Source: Numida meleagris
Lineage: Eukaryota > Chordata > Aves > Galliformes > Numididae
Direction of reading: 5' to 3'
Length of the DNA: 64,000 nt
Assembly (NCBI RefSeq): GCF_002078875.1
Contig: NC_034412.1
Span: forward strand, 13,702,995 to 13,766,994
In this document: positions 51,028 through 63,981 of the stretch, in pieces
Position numbering within the stretch: position 1 is the first letter of the stretch
How the letters are laid out: the number at the start of each line of letters is the position of its first letter
Position numbers and translations under genes: made by a program
Notes under the pieces: generated by a model
Seen by the model: only the letters and a program-made list of their open reading frames with translations
Databases searched by the model: none
What the model was told of the DNA's origin: nothing

Positions 51028-52466
51028 CTTCTTGTTAGGAATAAATAGCAATCCTGAACTTAGTGATCTGATTGGTCAATTTCACTTTTTGCAGTGTTAC
51101 CCTGTTGCATCTATTGCCTTGTCAAAAAACCCTGTGTTCTGCATGTGACAAAGACTGCGTATATTAATAACTTAATTATACCTCTTCCGACCCAAATTAT
51201 TTTAATTACTGCAATCACAGTAGTATAGCACGTGCAATTCAGAGTAATCAACTGTTCTTGGATTACAAAAATTAAGTGTTCATATGAAATATTAAATAGG
51301 GTGAAACCTCTAGTAGAGATCTGTCAAGAAGTCAGCTATGAGATTTCCTATTCTACTGCAGTCCTTTCTGCATTTCTTGAAAGAAATGGTTTGGAAAGGA
51401 TCACCATTGAGCGGTGCTGTATGATATTAAGTAGAGAATCAAACAGACCAAGTACGTTTGTGTGTTAACTGAGTATGCTCTGTGTAGCTCTAGCCTTGCC
51501 AGAAGGACCAAAAAGAAAATGAATGTGGAATCAATTTATGAGTTGAATGGCAGTGTAAGCTTGAATTTTAGCAATTTTCCAACCTATAATAAATCCAAGA
51601 ATGAAAATGAAAAGTCATTCTTCATGGGAGAAATGCCAAAATAATTAGATTAACAGTATCTGTAAAAAAAGCTAGGCATCTCCTGCCTCACAGACATTTC
51701 AGAACATATGCTTATCAGCTCACTGATGAACTTGGTGCTGAGAGATCTGGCTGTTTATAAGAAGCTGTGTGAACCTCTGTGATTCTCAATGCACCAGAAG
51801 AATGCTGAAAAAGACCAAGTAAGCCTAAAAATGAACTATGGCTCCCTAATTGACTTAAATGAACTCTAAGTACCTAGGTAATTGCTGAAGAATTTAAAGA
51901 ATGTTTTAAAATGATAACTTGTTATATGTGAAGTGTTTTCCCACATGGGTGGCATAAAATAGAGTTTTCTAGAAGAGTGGAGACTTGGAATTAAATATCT
52001 CCATAAAGGAGCAATCCCTATGAAGAAATCAGAATACTGAAGGCAAACTGAACCCTGGCCTTTATAATAGTAAAGTTCTAAAAGAAAGTGTCCAAATATA
52101 TTACTGAGGAATTTCTCAGCTTAAATATCTTCCTTTGTGACAGAGAACTGGAACAGCAAAGCAACTGTCAGCTTGAAAAGCAATCAGTTTCCTACAACAT
52201 ATGCTTCATGACATGTAGAGAGTGGTACAGAAAATAAACATCATGTAGATCTTCCAAACTGAGAGAACATGCAATACAGAAATACATGCTGGTTAAGTAG
52301 ATTTGTCTAAACTGTTAGTGAAGCTAAAGTTTTTCATAAAGCTCCATTTCAGGCTCCTTACTCAAAATACTTTGAAGGCTGCTACTAAAAACTGCCTTTG
52401 GAGACTGCTTCTAAACAAAGTAAGAATAATGTTCAATATCAGAAAATAAGTGTTTTGACAATTTTT

Positions 52467-52499
52467 AAACTTGAAACATTTTAGAAATGTTTCAAGTTT
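52467..52499. repeat. Hairpin with 15-bp perfect arms
   Basis: AAACTTGAAACATTT (52467-52481) is followed by a three-base loop TAG and by AAATGTTTCAAGTTT (52485-52499), the exact inverse complement. Pairing stops at the next base on both sides. The arms are too short for a microRNA precursor of normal length. I recognise no transposon terminal repeat. Confidence 0.9.
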
Positions 52500-53394
52500 T
52501 CATTTTGCTGTGACATTTGGGAAAAAGAAACAACACAACATTTAACTACAATCAGTGTTTAAGGGGCCAGAGACAATTTTGAAAAAATATTTAATTTTGA
52601 CAGAATGAAATGTTTTTTCAACTTTAAATGTGTTTTGTTTCTCACATTTACATTTGAGTAGGAAACAAAACTTCGTATGAGTATATTCAAAACAGATTTT
52701 CTCTGAGCGTGTTCAGTAACTGCACAAAATCAGAAACCCCAAATTAAAGATGTTTGTACAAACTGCTGCTGAGGGCTATGCAGAGTTGACAGAGCTTAAC
52801 CTAAAATTTCCTCCCAGTATAAATGATAACAAGCCCCATAAGACTATGATTATAAGTAAATTTAAAGTAAGACTATTTTACTATTAAATGTTAATCTTTA
52901 TTTCAGTGCAATCATGGCAGCCTTCTTAATTTGTTGAGAAGACTGACCTAAATAAAAAGCAAAACTTATTTCTGACTGGATGATAAATATCTGTGAGCCA
53001 TATTAAAACAATCTCTAATTTTTCCAAAGAGTGCTTCTACTTTTATGTACATTTACTGCTGGTGCCAATTGAGAGTTAAAAAACTGTAAAATTTTTTAAC
53101 AGTAAGAAAATGTATGTGTTTCCTAGAAAATTTAAGCTGCTTGTCACAACATTGCAGTTTTATATATTATCTTCTCTAGCATAATAATGATAATGTTGAT
53201 CAATAACTTATGTGGCATGTATTTAGGCACATTGCCAAAAGCCATTATCACAAGCATTGGAGAGCAATAGGGCTAAGAAGTAGTAGTTGATTCCCTTGTC
53301 TGTTCAGCTTTCTGGCCAAGCCCCTCTCAAACCACGTGGGAGCCCCATGTCATTTCAAGAACTTCAGATCTCTCATATCACTTCTATTCACTAT

Positions 53395-53800
53395 AGAGTC
53401 ATAGAACTGTAGAATGGCTTGGGTTGGAAGGGACCTGAAGGATCATCAAGTTCCAACCCCCCTGCCACAGGCAGGGTTGCCAACTGCTACATCAAGCACT
53501 AGATCAGATTCCCCAGGATGCCATCCAACCTGGCCTTGAGCACCTCGAGGGACAGGGCATCCACAACCCCCCTGGACAACCTGTGCCAGCACCTTACCAC
53601 CCTCTCAGTAAAAAACTTCCCCAACACCTAATCTAAATCTTCCCTCCTTTAGTTTAAAACTATTTATCCTTGTCCTATCACTATCTACCTGTGTAAAAAG
53701 TTAATTTCCCTCATTGTTATAAACACTTTTAAAATACTGGAATGTCTCAATGAGGTCTCACCACAGCCTTCTCTTCTCCTGGCTGAACAAGCCCCATCTC
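53395..53800 (-). mobile_element. CR1 LINE, 5'-truncated 3' portion
   Basis: It starts with AGAGTCATAGAACTGTAGAA and GGCTTGGGTTGGAAGGGACC, the antisense of the CR1 3' end, and runs through TGCCACAGGCAGGGTTGCCA and the CATCCAACCTGGCCTTGAGC block to CTTCTCTTCTCCTGGCTGAA. About 405 bp survive. The last coding block of CR1 ORF2 (antisense CCTGTGCCAGCACCTTACCA) is present but interrupted. Its 3' sequence differs from the copy at 24127, so they belong to different CR1 subfamilies. Confidence 0.95.
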
Positions 53801-56800
53801 AACTTTGTTTTCAGAAAAAGTATTTTTATTTTTGCAAGTAAAATGCATGTTCTTAGGCCACTAGTTGGTTACCAAGGAACCAGTCCTACCTAAACTCTTT
53901 AAGATGTTCTTGTCTAGAAATTAAATCATAACTAAGTATAACAACCTTCTCAGTAGTCTGGTATTAACACCAATGACAGGTCAGCACATCAGTGTAATTT
54001 TGAAGTAGAATCACAGCTGGTAAGTGAATTCCGCAATACTTTCCATTTCTCATAAGCAGTATGTAAGATCTCAGAGTGTGTACAGACAGCAGTAACGCAC
54101 AGGGATAAATTACTTTTTCTGAAATATGACATGCCAGTGAACTGAAACATATGATACAAGCAGCATTCCAGAGGTGACGTGTTGCCTCAGCTGTGGCAGA
54201 CATTAGCAGAGTAGCTTGGAGAACAATGTGCTTTTCTCTGCATAGAGAAATCATGCTATTACAATAGCCTGCAGCCTGCTTCTGCGCTCTCTGAAGCACA
54301 GAACTCTCCATAGCACAGTTTTAACTTGTGGTTGTTATGTATTCACCAGCTGTTTAAAAAATTGTTTTTATGTTGTGACATATATTTTAAAAAAGCTTGC
54401 AAAAGAAATGTGTGGAGTGTTCAGTCCGTATTCAATCTGCTATAAACTAAGTATTACCAGAACTTCATAGATTACCAGTCTGTATTTTCTGTCTCTGAGT
54501 TAAAGGAACCAGTATAAACTGTTTCTTCTAAATTAGAAGAATATGCAGAAGTTTTGATGCAGGAATGGTATAAATACATAATTAGTGTATCTAATGAAGC
54601 CCATGAGCATTTACAATCTGTCAAACAATTTATTTGTGTGCTACTTTCACATAGTTATATGTGAATAACACATCTTAGAGGTGAATTCTCCTTTTACTTG
54701 TACTTAAGGGTTTTGGAAAAAAGTGGTATTTAACAAGAAAGGACTTAAGACAACAGGTGATGTGTTGTTACCATGTGCTGTGAGCACTGCATTGCTTTTT
54801 GGCTTCTCAGACTATCTCCATTCTGTTATTTTTCAATAGACTGTGTTTGGGTGTTGATAGACTTAAAAAAAAAAAAAGGCATAAAAATAGATTACTCTGT
54901 TTCTAGTTTATAATTTTCTGCTCTCTCTTTCATTCAGGCATGTTGCACCTGACCGATTGCTCATCAGCATTTCATAGGGACCTGATAGTACATCCTCAGC
55001 AGGCCTTGGTCAAATATTGGTAGGCAAGAGCTGGGTAAGAACTCTTGGTACAGCTTCTCCTTGCATTTACTGCATGATGAAAAGAGAATCCTTTAAGCTT
55101 TCTGCCTCCAATTTCTAACGGTAAAATGTGAAAAAATGAAGTTTACACAGTGAAAAATGCACCAGAGTACTAAGATTAAAGTATCCTGTTCAGAATCTTC
55201 TGGCCCTGTTGACTTGAGCCTGAGTTAAATGGTTACTATTGTAGCTATACAGAAATAATTATGGTATTGATGTGCTATAAAATAGTGATACTTTAAAGGG
55301 TAAATTTTGACAGAATTGTAATGGAAATGGATATCTAAGAAAAACCTTGAACTTGCCTGCAGCATAGTAAAGCAAACTCCGATATTAATTAATAAATGTA
55401 GTATTAGTAGAAGCAGCTTCTAAGTATCTCTAATATACTAACTTTCAAATTACTGATTGTTTACTTAATGTATTTCATTGCCAGTAAAACTTTCTTTTAA
55501 ATAGAAGTTTATAAAGCAAATTATCCAACTGTGAAATTGGAAGCACAACTGTTTCAGCCCATCTGAATTTTTTTTTAACTATTCCCCCACAGTAATCTGG
55601 ACTTGCCTTTATAGTGCCTACAACTGAAAAGGATTATCTAGTCAGAATACATCAGTATATAATAAATGTGCTTCATTTCTTCCACAGTCCTTAAAGCTGA
55701 CAGCCAAAATGAATGTTTGTCTCAGCACTGGCACCACTGGTACTTTTGCAGAGACTATTTCATGGTCCATTGGACCCTAAAGGACATTGTTTTTAAAGGC
55801 GTATTATCAAAAGGAATGAAGCATACCATCAGAGTGCATATCAGCATGTATTATTAAACTTAAGGGCAATAGTATAGCTTGGTTGATATTGTAAGGCACT
55901 CTTGTCAAAATGTATTAAAACTAATCTTTATGGTTCTCAACATTTATAATGTTTTATGTCTAACTAGTAAATACAGGTCAGGAAAGGTACTTGCAGTTAT
56001 CCTCTAGCTTTGAAAGAAGAAAAATGCTTTATAAACAAAGTAATTTATCATCCTTTTTGTATCCATAGAAAACTACTATTACAGCTGCAGTTATACTAAT
56101 GGGCTTCCTATACAGTGCCACATTAATTAGCTGTCAGAGTAGCAAAACTCTGAATCTTATTTTGCTGATTTATGAGAAAAATGCTGCAGTCCTTTAAAAA
56201 TATGTAGATTCACCATCTGGAATAATCTCTTGAAAAAATCAGCTTTTTCAGAGACATTTACTGAACTGCTCAACGTAATTTTCTGAATCTCAGAGGTCGG
56301 GAGATCATCAGAATATTCACTGGTCAAATCACAGCTATGGTAGGATTGTGTGGGCAGTGCCTAATTTGAGACAGATTACAGCAATATTCACTGGGTTACA
56401 TGCTGCATAGTCCTGACAACTTAACTGTCAGATAAATTGCTGCAGTTACAGCATATGAGCAGGCCCATAAGCTGATCATATTAATGTTATGAAAATATGA
56501 CACCAAAAACTAATAACGTTCTTTGAGACATCTGGACAGAAGCAAAATCTAATCTTGTCTAAAAGATCTCCATTAGCAGTAATCATTCTGTAATACGATC
56601 AACGTATTCTTGTCAAAGCAGGTAGTACTGTGCAGTATTAGTAAAACTGATTAAATGTGGCATGCTGTTCTGAAATAAACCTTCAAGGATCAGGCTCTGC
56701 TGATTACACTGGATTTGTTGGTTAAAACACATCCAGGCCATTTTCAAAATAGCTTCTTCTAGTGATTTATTCTTAGTAAGGGAGAAATATACAGTAGTAG

Positions 56801-59800
56801 AAAGGAAATCAAATGGAGAAGTTAGGCAATATAAAATTTGAACAGCTTAAGGAACATGAAAAAAACTTCTGAGAAGTGTTGAGCTCTTAGTACACTGATC
56901 TTTCACTTCCTCCCATCTTTTGCTTCTGATGCCTATGATCCAATTTCACGATGAACCAAAATTCCTTCAAGGATGCTCATTCTTACAGCTGAAGGATAGA
57001 TACATCATGAGCACATCAGGCTGTCTACCTCTTTGTTAAAAAGACCTTGCCCTTTGGGCTAAGCCTTTGCAAGTGATGGCTGATTTGCTGCTAGTTTGTT
57101 TTGTATGATATGGTTCGTGTTCCTTGCAGGCACAAGATTTAATGATGTAAAAGATGAATAAAGCCTGACATGAAGCACCATGCATTTTTTCTCCATGTGG
57201 TTGCTGTGAGTCAGGAAAGTTCTCTGCATGATGATCAAGACCAATGCAAACGAGCTAGAATTAAGTACTGAGAGAGCACATGAATGGTTTTTTGTTGTTG
57301 TTTGTTTCTTTCATGAATATTTTTATTTAAACAGGAGTTTTGTAACATCACAGGATACTGCAGAATGCAGCTACTCTGCCACAGATATGCATTCAGCTGC
57401 CCAAGGAGCCCACAGACTGTAACTGAAATTATAGCTGAAAAGAAAAATCTACAACTGTGAACTCTCTTTTTAGGTTGTAAACAGATCCTGATAGATCTGA
57501 GGAGCTTTAGTCTGCAACACCCCAATTCCTTAAGGTTGTGCGGAGTGTTGACAGGCTGTAATTACAGCCTGTGAGTGTTTGCAATGGCTGGAAAATTACT
57601 AAGTACCTTAAGAACTGGCAGCAGCTAAGTTTCTCTAGAGAAGGAAAATGTATGAAAAGAGTTGCAACAGATAAGGATAGTGATTCCTGCTTTCCTGACT
57701 GGAGAAGCTGAGCTGCAGCTAATTGCATATCCTCAATATATGCAGATCTAAAACAGGAAAGGAAGGCAAGGCATAGTGGGAGAGACTTTGCATGGAAATA
57801 GATTTTTTTCTTGGAGCTGCAACCTGTTGTGTTGCATTTCAGAGATGGAACAAGATGGACACATCAGTGCAGCTGTAGCTGGATGAGCAAAAATGCTTTC
57901 CTCTGTATGATGAAGGGACTCAGTTAGTGAACAACTTTATTCTCTTAGAACTGAAAAAGCTTCTAAGATAATTTGAAGGATTTGTGTTGTCAAAGTTTCA
58001 AGACAAGGTGGAAAGAGCAATTGAGGAGTACTTTTATTAGGGAACTTGACAATAATTTTAGGGTGAGGACATGGAGGAGCAGACAGATGCTCAAGGAGAG
58101 AACAAATCCATTGCCACTCAACGGCAAAGGATTTGAATAAGGTGAAAAGCTTAGTTTTGAGTAAAATACCCACCCCTAGTGAAGGGTCTTGTTCCAAAGT
58201 ACATGTGAAATAATTTAGTTATTTTCTGTGATGTAGAGACAAAGGCAGCAACCATCAGATAGACAAATAATGTGTTTTCAACATGCTTTTTATATTTTCC
58301 TTAACCTCACCATTTTGAAGTGAACCATATTTTTTTATTCTGTTGATGAAAGGACAGTTATTTCACTGGCATAAAGTATTTCCCAATATTTATCCTTGTA
58401 AAGTGAAAAATAGAGCTAAGCACTGGAAGGTCTCAGGAAATTAAGTTTAGTTTCTACTGGCGTGACCTTGTCTAACAGGATGGGCATCTGTATCATGATA
58501 TTATAGCATCCTCATGAGAGAGATGCCTCACTTTTACAGCAGGAGAACTGCTTTCAAGGTGAAGGATGTTCAATGTTAAATCATAAATTCAACAAACCTA
58601 CTCTGTCAAAACAAACAAATCCAATTTTACAGTAAAAATTGTACACTGAGTATCTGGGCTTCTGAAATGGAGATGGGCTGGTGATAAATGAGATCAGGGC
58701 AATAGATGTCAGATCCTCTGAATTATATGTGCTAGACTGAAAGTAGTACTCGACACACAATAAAGTAAACGGAAATGGGAGTTCACTCACTTATAGGAAT
58801 AACTTTTAAATACCTTTTACTTTGTGTGGATGGAAATGCCTTCATTTCTCCTCATTCAGCGCCATTACACTGTCTCATGGAAGGTAATGGGGTTTGCTGA
58901 TAAACCTCAAATTATTCCTGGGTCTATTCTTCCACTTCACAAGGAGTATGAAGACAGCCACTGCTCAGGCTCCCCTGTGCCATCTGCCTGATACACCTTG
59001 TAGACAAGTCCTTGCTCAGGCTTCAAGAGGAACCAGTGTTAATGTTTGAATCCATTAAATTACTTTTTAAACAATTTTCCATGATGATACAGCCCTTAAA
59101 AAGTTATCTTCACGGGGTGCATCATTTAAACATGATTTCAAAGCAGAAATAATGCTTCAGTAGTATCTTATTTGAACCAATAGCTCACTCTGTAATGAAA
59201 TCTTATCTCCGTCGACATGAATGAGTACAAAGGAAGAAAGCTGTTCAAACGCTGAAGATCAAATGCCTCACTTTCTTTTCTGTCTGTACCATGCAATATT
59301 TTCCCCCTTATTGAAGCAATATATTTCAGAGGAATTAGAATTTATATACAATGAACAATGTCTTGAAATATCACCATTTTTTTAAGATTTTCACTGAGAG
59401 AACTAATGGACTGATGTTTCACTGAAAGAAGTTGAAGCAGAAGTTAAACTGAGAAAGTGCTGCATGTCAAATACCATCCTTTTTTGTACGAAAAATAATA
59501 ACGCTGGATTTGACAGATATACATTATAAATACATGGGAGCAGATTAATGTATTTCATTTGAAAATTTTATCATCGGTATAAATTTGGTGAAATACGTGT
59601 TCTCAGAGATACTACATTGCACTGTACTCTGTATGTTTGTTAATGATTACACTTCATGTGGTCTTCTGATTTATAGCTATCCAGAGATGAGCTTGTGAAA
59701 GATGGGAGGCGTGCACTCACTGGCACAAACGATGGGTGGTTTGGAGATGGAGCTCACTCAGGAGTAGAATGTTAGTTTGCTGCTGTGGTGAATCATTCCT

Positions 59801-61770
59801 TAAAACCTCCATTACGCATGAAGGACTTTCTTTCTACTAAGGAGCTTAATGGTTTGCCTAAGTCAACATTGTTATGGTTAGCAGGGTTGCAGTGAAGAAC
59901 TCGGCTGGACTTTGAGAAACTGCCCTTAGAGGGAACTGTGACTCAAACACTTATTTCTAATCTCCTTTCTTTAAAATTTATTTTAGAAACTCTCTATGTG
60001 TGTTTTCTGTAAAGGGTCTTCTGTAAGTTTTGAATGTTGAGGAAAATTCCACTGTCCCTGTCTTCCAACTAACTTCCATTTCAAATAGGATGGATTATAG
60101 TTACTTTCAACCTGGTTGGGTAAGAAATAGCAGAGACTGGTTTGACTTTCTGGCCAAATGGAGCTGCAGTTGAGCGCTAACCCCACCTGGTATGTGGGCA
60201 GGCTTTTGAGGCCAAATAGTAAAATTTGCTATAACCTACAGGTAGGAGAGACTAAGGTTTTGAAACACACCTTGATAAAGTTTAAGATAACAGGAAAGAC
60301 ATAGTGATGGCGGAATGTGACAGGGAGCTTGCATTTCATGTGTTGTACCACTCAAAGGTTCTGATAACCATAAGTTGCCACATCTTTATGAGCTACAGTC
60401 TAGCACTTCTGTGTGTAAGTGTATGACAGAAAGCACAAACAACTAAGTCAGGCTGTACTTGAAGATACTGAAGATTAGCCCCAGGCACGTACAACAAGAA
60501 AAAAGCTTTTAGACATTTAATTAGGCAGAGTAAAATCTGACTAAAAAGAATTTAGTCACCTGAACTCTGACTCCCATTGCTGAGAACTGCCCTATAAATT
60601 TTATGGCTGTCATTATGGTTATAGAGGGTATTCTAAACAAGTTGGTAATAAAATGGGGACAAAAAATGCCCAGGCTTTCCAAGTATCTATTCGAGCAGCA
60701 GAAAAGCTCTTAGAAGTGCCTTATATTTTGAGAAGAGCCAAAGAGTGATAATATGAAATGCATCATCTCAACTCATTGTTTTCAAGTCTGAAATATGTGT
60801 TGTTGTTTTTTAATGTACTGTTTCATTTCTGCACTACATTTTTCAAGTCAGGGTGGGCCTGACTCTCAGAGGTTAAAAATTTCAACCTTGATCTGAAAGT
60901 CCCCAAAGTTTCACTGTACTCGACTAAAAAATCTGATAGCTCTTCTATAGAGAAACATTTTAAAGCTTTCAGTCCTGTTATTTCAATCATGTCAAAATTC
61001 TTACAGTATATGCTGTGTGTGTGACAATTTAGGTCTTCTTTGAATAAAATGTAATTGTGCTATTTATGATAAAGGCAGAAGAGGTTACTGAAATTGATCT
61101 CTTATACTGGGCTTTCTAAATGAACAGAAATAAATAAGTAAAAATAGAATGTGAGGGGAAAAGAGAGAAATGAATATGATTTCCTTAGGAAAGTAGCACT
61201 CGTTACACTACCAGATGTTGAAATAATACACATTAAAATATTTTATACTAATTTAACTTCGTACCAGGAGTTCAGCTCTCTCAGTAATTAAACTGAGCCT
61301 CCCTCGGCAGACTAGTTGGACTGACATGACTAAAAAGCAGGTAATAATGGAAAGGTGCATATAATTCAGTGCCCCAAATGCTGAAAATAACTGAATTATT
61401 GAGGTAAAAAAACTTTTTATGTAATTATCATCATAAATACTTTTAGTCCACAGTTATTTGCAGTTGCTCTTGGTAAGTTTACTTTATATTAATTTTTTTA
61501 AATTATTTATTTATAAATTTGTTCAGAAATTAAGTATAAAGACTTGTTCCAGTGAAGTGAAACTATGCTAATAGAAGAACTGATTAAATTAATTGAGGGT
61601 GGTTTTTTTTGTTTGGTTCTCTAAAAAAATGATTCAGAAATCTTTTACACATTTTCATAGGATAGTCAGATGTTCAAAAATTGCAATAAACTTAACAAAC
61701 TGACTCAAAAATGTAGTTATTATCTACTGCGTACCTACATAGGACTTGTTACACTACACAGTTTGGCATT
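53801..61770. other. Unique AT-rich DNA, no gene seen
   Basis: No supported exon in 8 kb. The 115-codon minus-strand frame at 53964-54311 has no recognised domain and is probably chance. A 22-bp palindrome at 57551-57572 is listed separately. An A12 run lies at 54865-54876. Frames at 57228-57525 overlap on opposite strands and look like chance ORFs. Confidence 0.5.
57551..57572. repeat. Perfect 22-bp palindrome
   Basis: The arm ACAGGCTGTAA (57551-57561) is followed immediately by its inverse complement TTACAGCCTGT (57562-57572). The centre is TAATTA, a homeodomain-type core. Symmetry ends at the flanking G on each side. No repeat family is recognised. Confidence 0.9.
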
Positions 61771-62036
61771 TAGAATCATAGAATCCTTAGAGTTGGAAGG
61801 GACCTCTGAAGGCCATCTAGTCCAACTCCTCTGCAATGAACAGGGACACCACGGCTCGATCTTGTTGCCCAGGGCCTTATCCAGCCTCTCCTTGAAAGTC
61901 TTCAGGGATAGGGCATCAACCACAGTACTAGGTAACCTGTTCCAGTGCCTCATCACCCTCAATGTAAAAGATTTTTTCCTTGTATCTAACCTAAATCTAC
62001 CCTCTCTCCGCTTGAAGCCATTTCCCCTCGTTCTAT
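61771..62036 (-). mobile_element. CR1 LINE, 5'-truncated 3' portion
   Basis: TAGAATCATAGAATCCTTAG and AGTTGGAAGGGACCTCTGAA mark the antisense CR1 3' end. The copy then runs through AACAGGGACACCACGG and the end of ORF2, and stops after CATTTCCCCTCGTTCTATTTG. Only about 265 bp survive. Its 3' tail, with ACCTCTGAAGGCCATCTAGT, resembles the copy at 24127 more than the one at 53395. Confidence 0.95.
61850..62036 (-). pseudogene. CR1 ORF2 C-terminal remnant
   Basis: On the minus strand the last 50 or so residues of the CR1 polyprotein are readable: NGFKRREGRFRLDTRKKSFT, RVMRHWNRLPSTVVDALSLK and TFKERLDKALG. This is the conserved tail after the reverse transcriptase. It is uninterrupted here but has lost everything upstream, and its reading continues past the usual end into the 3' tail. 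It encodes nothing functional. Confidence 0.85.
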
Positions 62037-62940
62037 TTGCATACTTCTAAAAATCAAAGTGATGTGGGGAAGTTTCGTGTTCACTTTTAGACCCTTTATA
62101 GAACTGAGGTCTTAAAAGGTTTACCAAGCTTCATATTACTTTTTACACTAGATACTGTTATGTTGTTGTCCAAGGGATCATTTCCAATAAAAATACTCCA
62201 ACTCATGTTATGTTTGAATGGAAAGGAATAAGAATTTGCATATAACCCTCTCTGTAAAAACATATTTTCCCATGTTTTGTGAAAACATCTTGTAGCATGC
62301 ATGATTTTTTAATGTAGCTTTCTCTGAAGTCACTTAAAAGACAGCCATTGACTCCAAAGGGAAACAGAATTAACTCCACAGTATGCAATTGGATGTCTTA
62401 CATTTAACTGACTATGTGGCATGACTTCTTTTCCATAGAAATCCACATACGGTGAGAGTCTCACACCCAAGGAATAGGGGTCACCAAGGCTGGAGGCAGT
62501 AAAGGGCCATGGCCCATGCTGAGAGCAACTGTACGGGCAGGGTGGTTGTGTTGGGCAGCAGCAGCTGGCATGTGACCAGGATAAAGCATCTTCATGGGGT
62601 TACTGCAGAGCAACATGGAGATCTGGGAGAAGTGACTGTGGGCTGGACTTAAGTGCACCAGCTTTTAGAACTTTATTAATATTCATTTAACAATGTTTAT
62701 TTCTGTCTATCAAAAGAAATAGGGTGCACTTCACATTCAAGGGATGCCTGCTGCTAGAATTTTGTTTAAGACTTTTTTTCTTACTTTGACATTTGAGTCT
62801 ACTGCAGTTAGAAAAAAGGTAACAAGCTTGATTGTAATGAAAATAATTTTAATGAATATATCAAGTGAGTGCAATTAAAATCTAGATACATAAATAATAT
62901 GCCATCCTAATTAGAAGTGAGTTTTTCCAGAGTATGATTA

Positions 62941-62972
<32 letters not shown>

Positions 62973-63786
62973 GGGAGGGGTATTTGGTTGACTCTTTAAT
63001 TGTTATTTTTTTTAAGATTAAATGAGAATGCAGGCTGCTCCTTGCTGAGAAAAGAGTATAAAAGGTTTCTTTGTTGTTGTTTTTGTTGTTGGTTGGTCTT
63101 TTTGCTTAGGAATCAGCAGATATACTATATTCTTGGTTATCTTTCATCTTTTCATTTCTTTTTAAATAGTTTGTCTACACTGCCTTCATTAATGCTCCAA
63201 CTGTTTGAATTTGCTGATATTTAAAGCAGTAAGTCACTATTTCTTAACTGGTAAGTAATTGAACTGATTCAGTATATTTTATTCAGGCAGACTTCCATTT
63301 TTAGGCCTAATCCTGCAGTAAATTGTGCAGGAATCTGTATGTGAGGGGAGAGAACAAGGGAGTAGGTAGAAGAAAGATCACCCCTTTCAGAGCTGTAGAG
63401 AGGGATTTGTCTGAACAGCGCTTATGACAAGATTAAGTGTTAGCTGCTGCAGAATTTACATCAGGGCATTGGAGATCACCATTGCCAGGACATGCTCTGG
63501 TTCAATTACAGTATTGCAGAGCACATATTGTTAGGATCACATTGTTTACGTACCTTCAATCTGTGGAATTTAGTAAGAGCATAATGGTTATAAGTGATTA
63601 AGGCTTTTGCCAGTGTATCACTATGTGCTTTCTAAAGCATTGCACAAATGTGCTAATAGATCTGGATACCAAAAATCAGAATCTTAGAAGACTGTAAAAC
63701 AAATTAGCATCTCACTGGAATATATTTTCTCCATTCTGTTAAAAAAAAAAAGAAGACTATTTTGAGTGATTAAAAAAAAGTATTTT
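62037..63786. other. Unique DNA with a T/G homopolymer junction
   Basis: No gene is supported. A T18-G13 tract at 62945-62980 is listed separately. A modestly GC-richer part at 62461-62660 gives a 65-codon minus-strand frame without recognised features. An A12 run lies at about 63739-63750. Confidence 0.45.
62945..62980. repeat. T18-G13-A-G4 homopolymer junction
   Basis: Eighteen T bases (62945-62962) run directly into thirteen G bases (62963-62975), then A and four more G. The G part could form a G-quadruplex or slip during replication. Exact lengths are prone to sequencing error. Confidence 0.85.
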
Positions 63787-63981
63787 AACTCAGAGAGTGG
63801 TGATGCCCTGGCACTGCTGCCCAGTGAGATGTGGGTGTCCCATCCTTCAAGGTGCTCAAGGCCAAGTTGGATGGGGCCCTGGGCAGCCTGAGCTGGTGGG
63901 AGGCAGCCAGCTCTCGGCAGCGGGATTGGAACTGGATCCTTGAAGGTCCCTTCCAACCCAACCCATTCTGTAATCCTGTGG
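63787..63981 (+). mobile_element. CR1 LINE, 5'-truncated 3' tail
   Basis: In sense orientation it reads CAGAGAGTGGTGATGCCCTG, then GTGGGTGTCCCATCCTTCAA, GTGCTCAAGGCCAAGTTGGA and GGGCAGCCTGAGCTGGTGGG, then GGTCCCTTCCAACCCAACCC and finally ATTCTGTAATCCTGTGG, the degenerate CR1 3' repeat. About 195 bp are present. It is the only CR1 copy of the window in plus orientation. The 104-codon minus-strand frame across it is antisense noise. Confidence 0.95.

Larger units (their letters stand above)
45066..53394. other. Unique AT-rich DNA, no gene seen
   Basis: No exon is supported across 8.3 kb. Items present are an 18-bp palindrome at 45079-45096, an (AAAAAC)n repeat at 47833-47856, a (CA)n-A run at 51003-51027, and a 15-bp-arm hairpin at 52467-52499. 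Frames of 60-99 codons, such as 48832-49131, have no recognised family. Around 50585-50605 the words TTGGATCAGGCCC resemble old amniote repeats but are too short to call. Confidence 0.5.

Noticed and set aside
53080..53103. Hairpin around AAACTGTAAAATTTTTTAAC
   Set aside because: It is an imperfect A/T palindrome of the kind expected often in AT-rich DNA.
53964..54311. 115-codon minus-strand ORF
   Set aside because: No recognised feature, with a composition of translated non-coding DNA.
58440..58565. Possible further MIR relic
   Set aside because: Only a short CTCACTTTTACAGCAGGAGA word resembles MIR, and the rest does not follow the consensus order.
61670..62050. 126-codon plus-strand ORF
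   Set aside because: It is mostly the antisense of the CR1 copy at 61771-62036.
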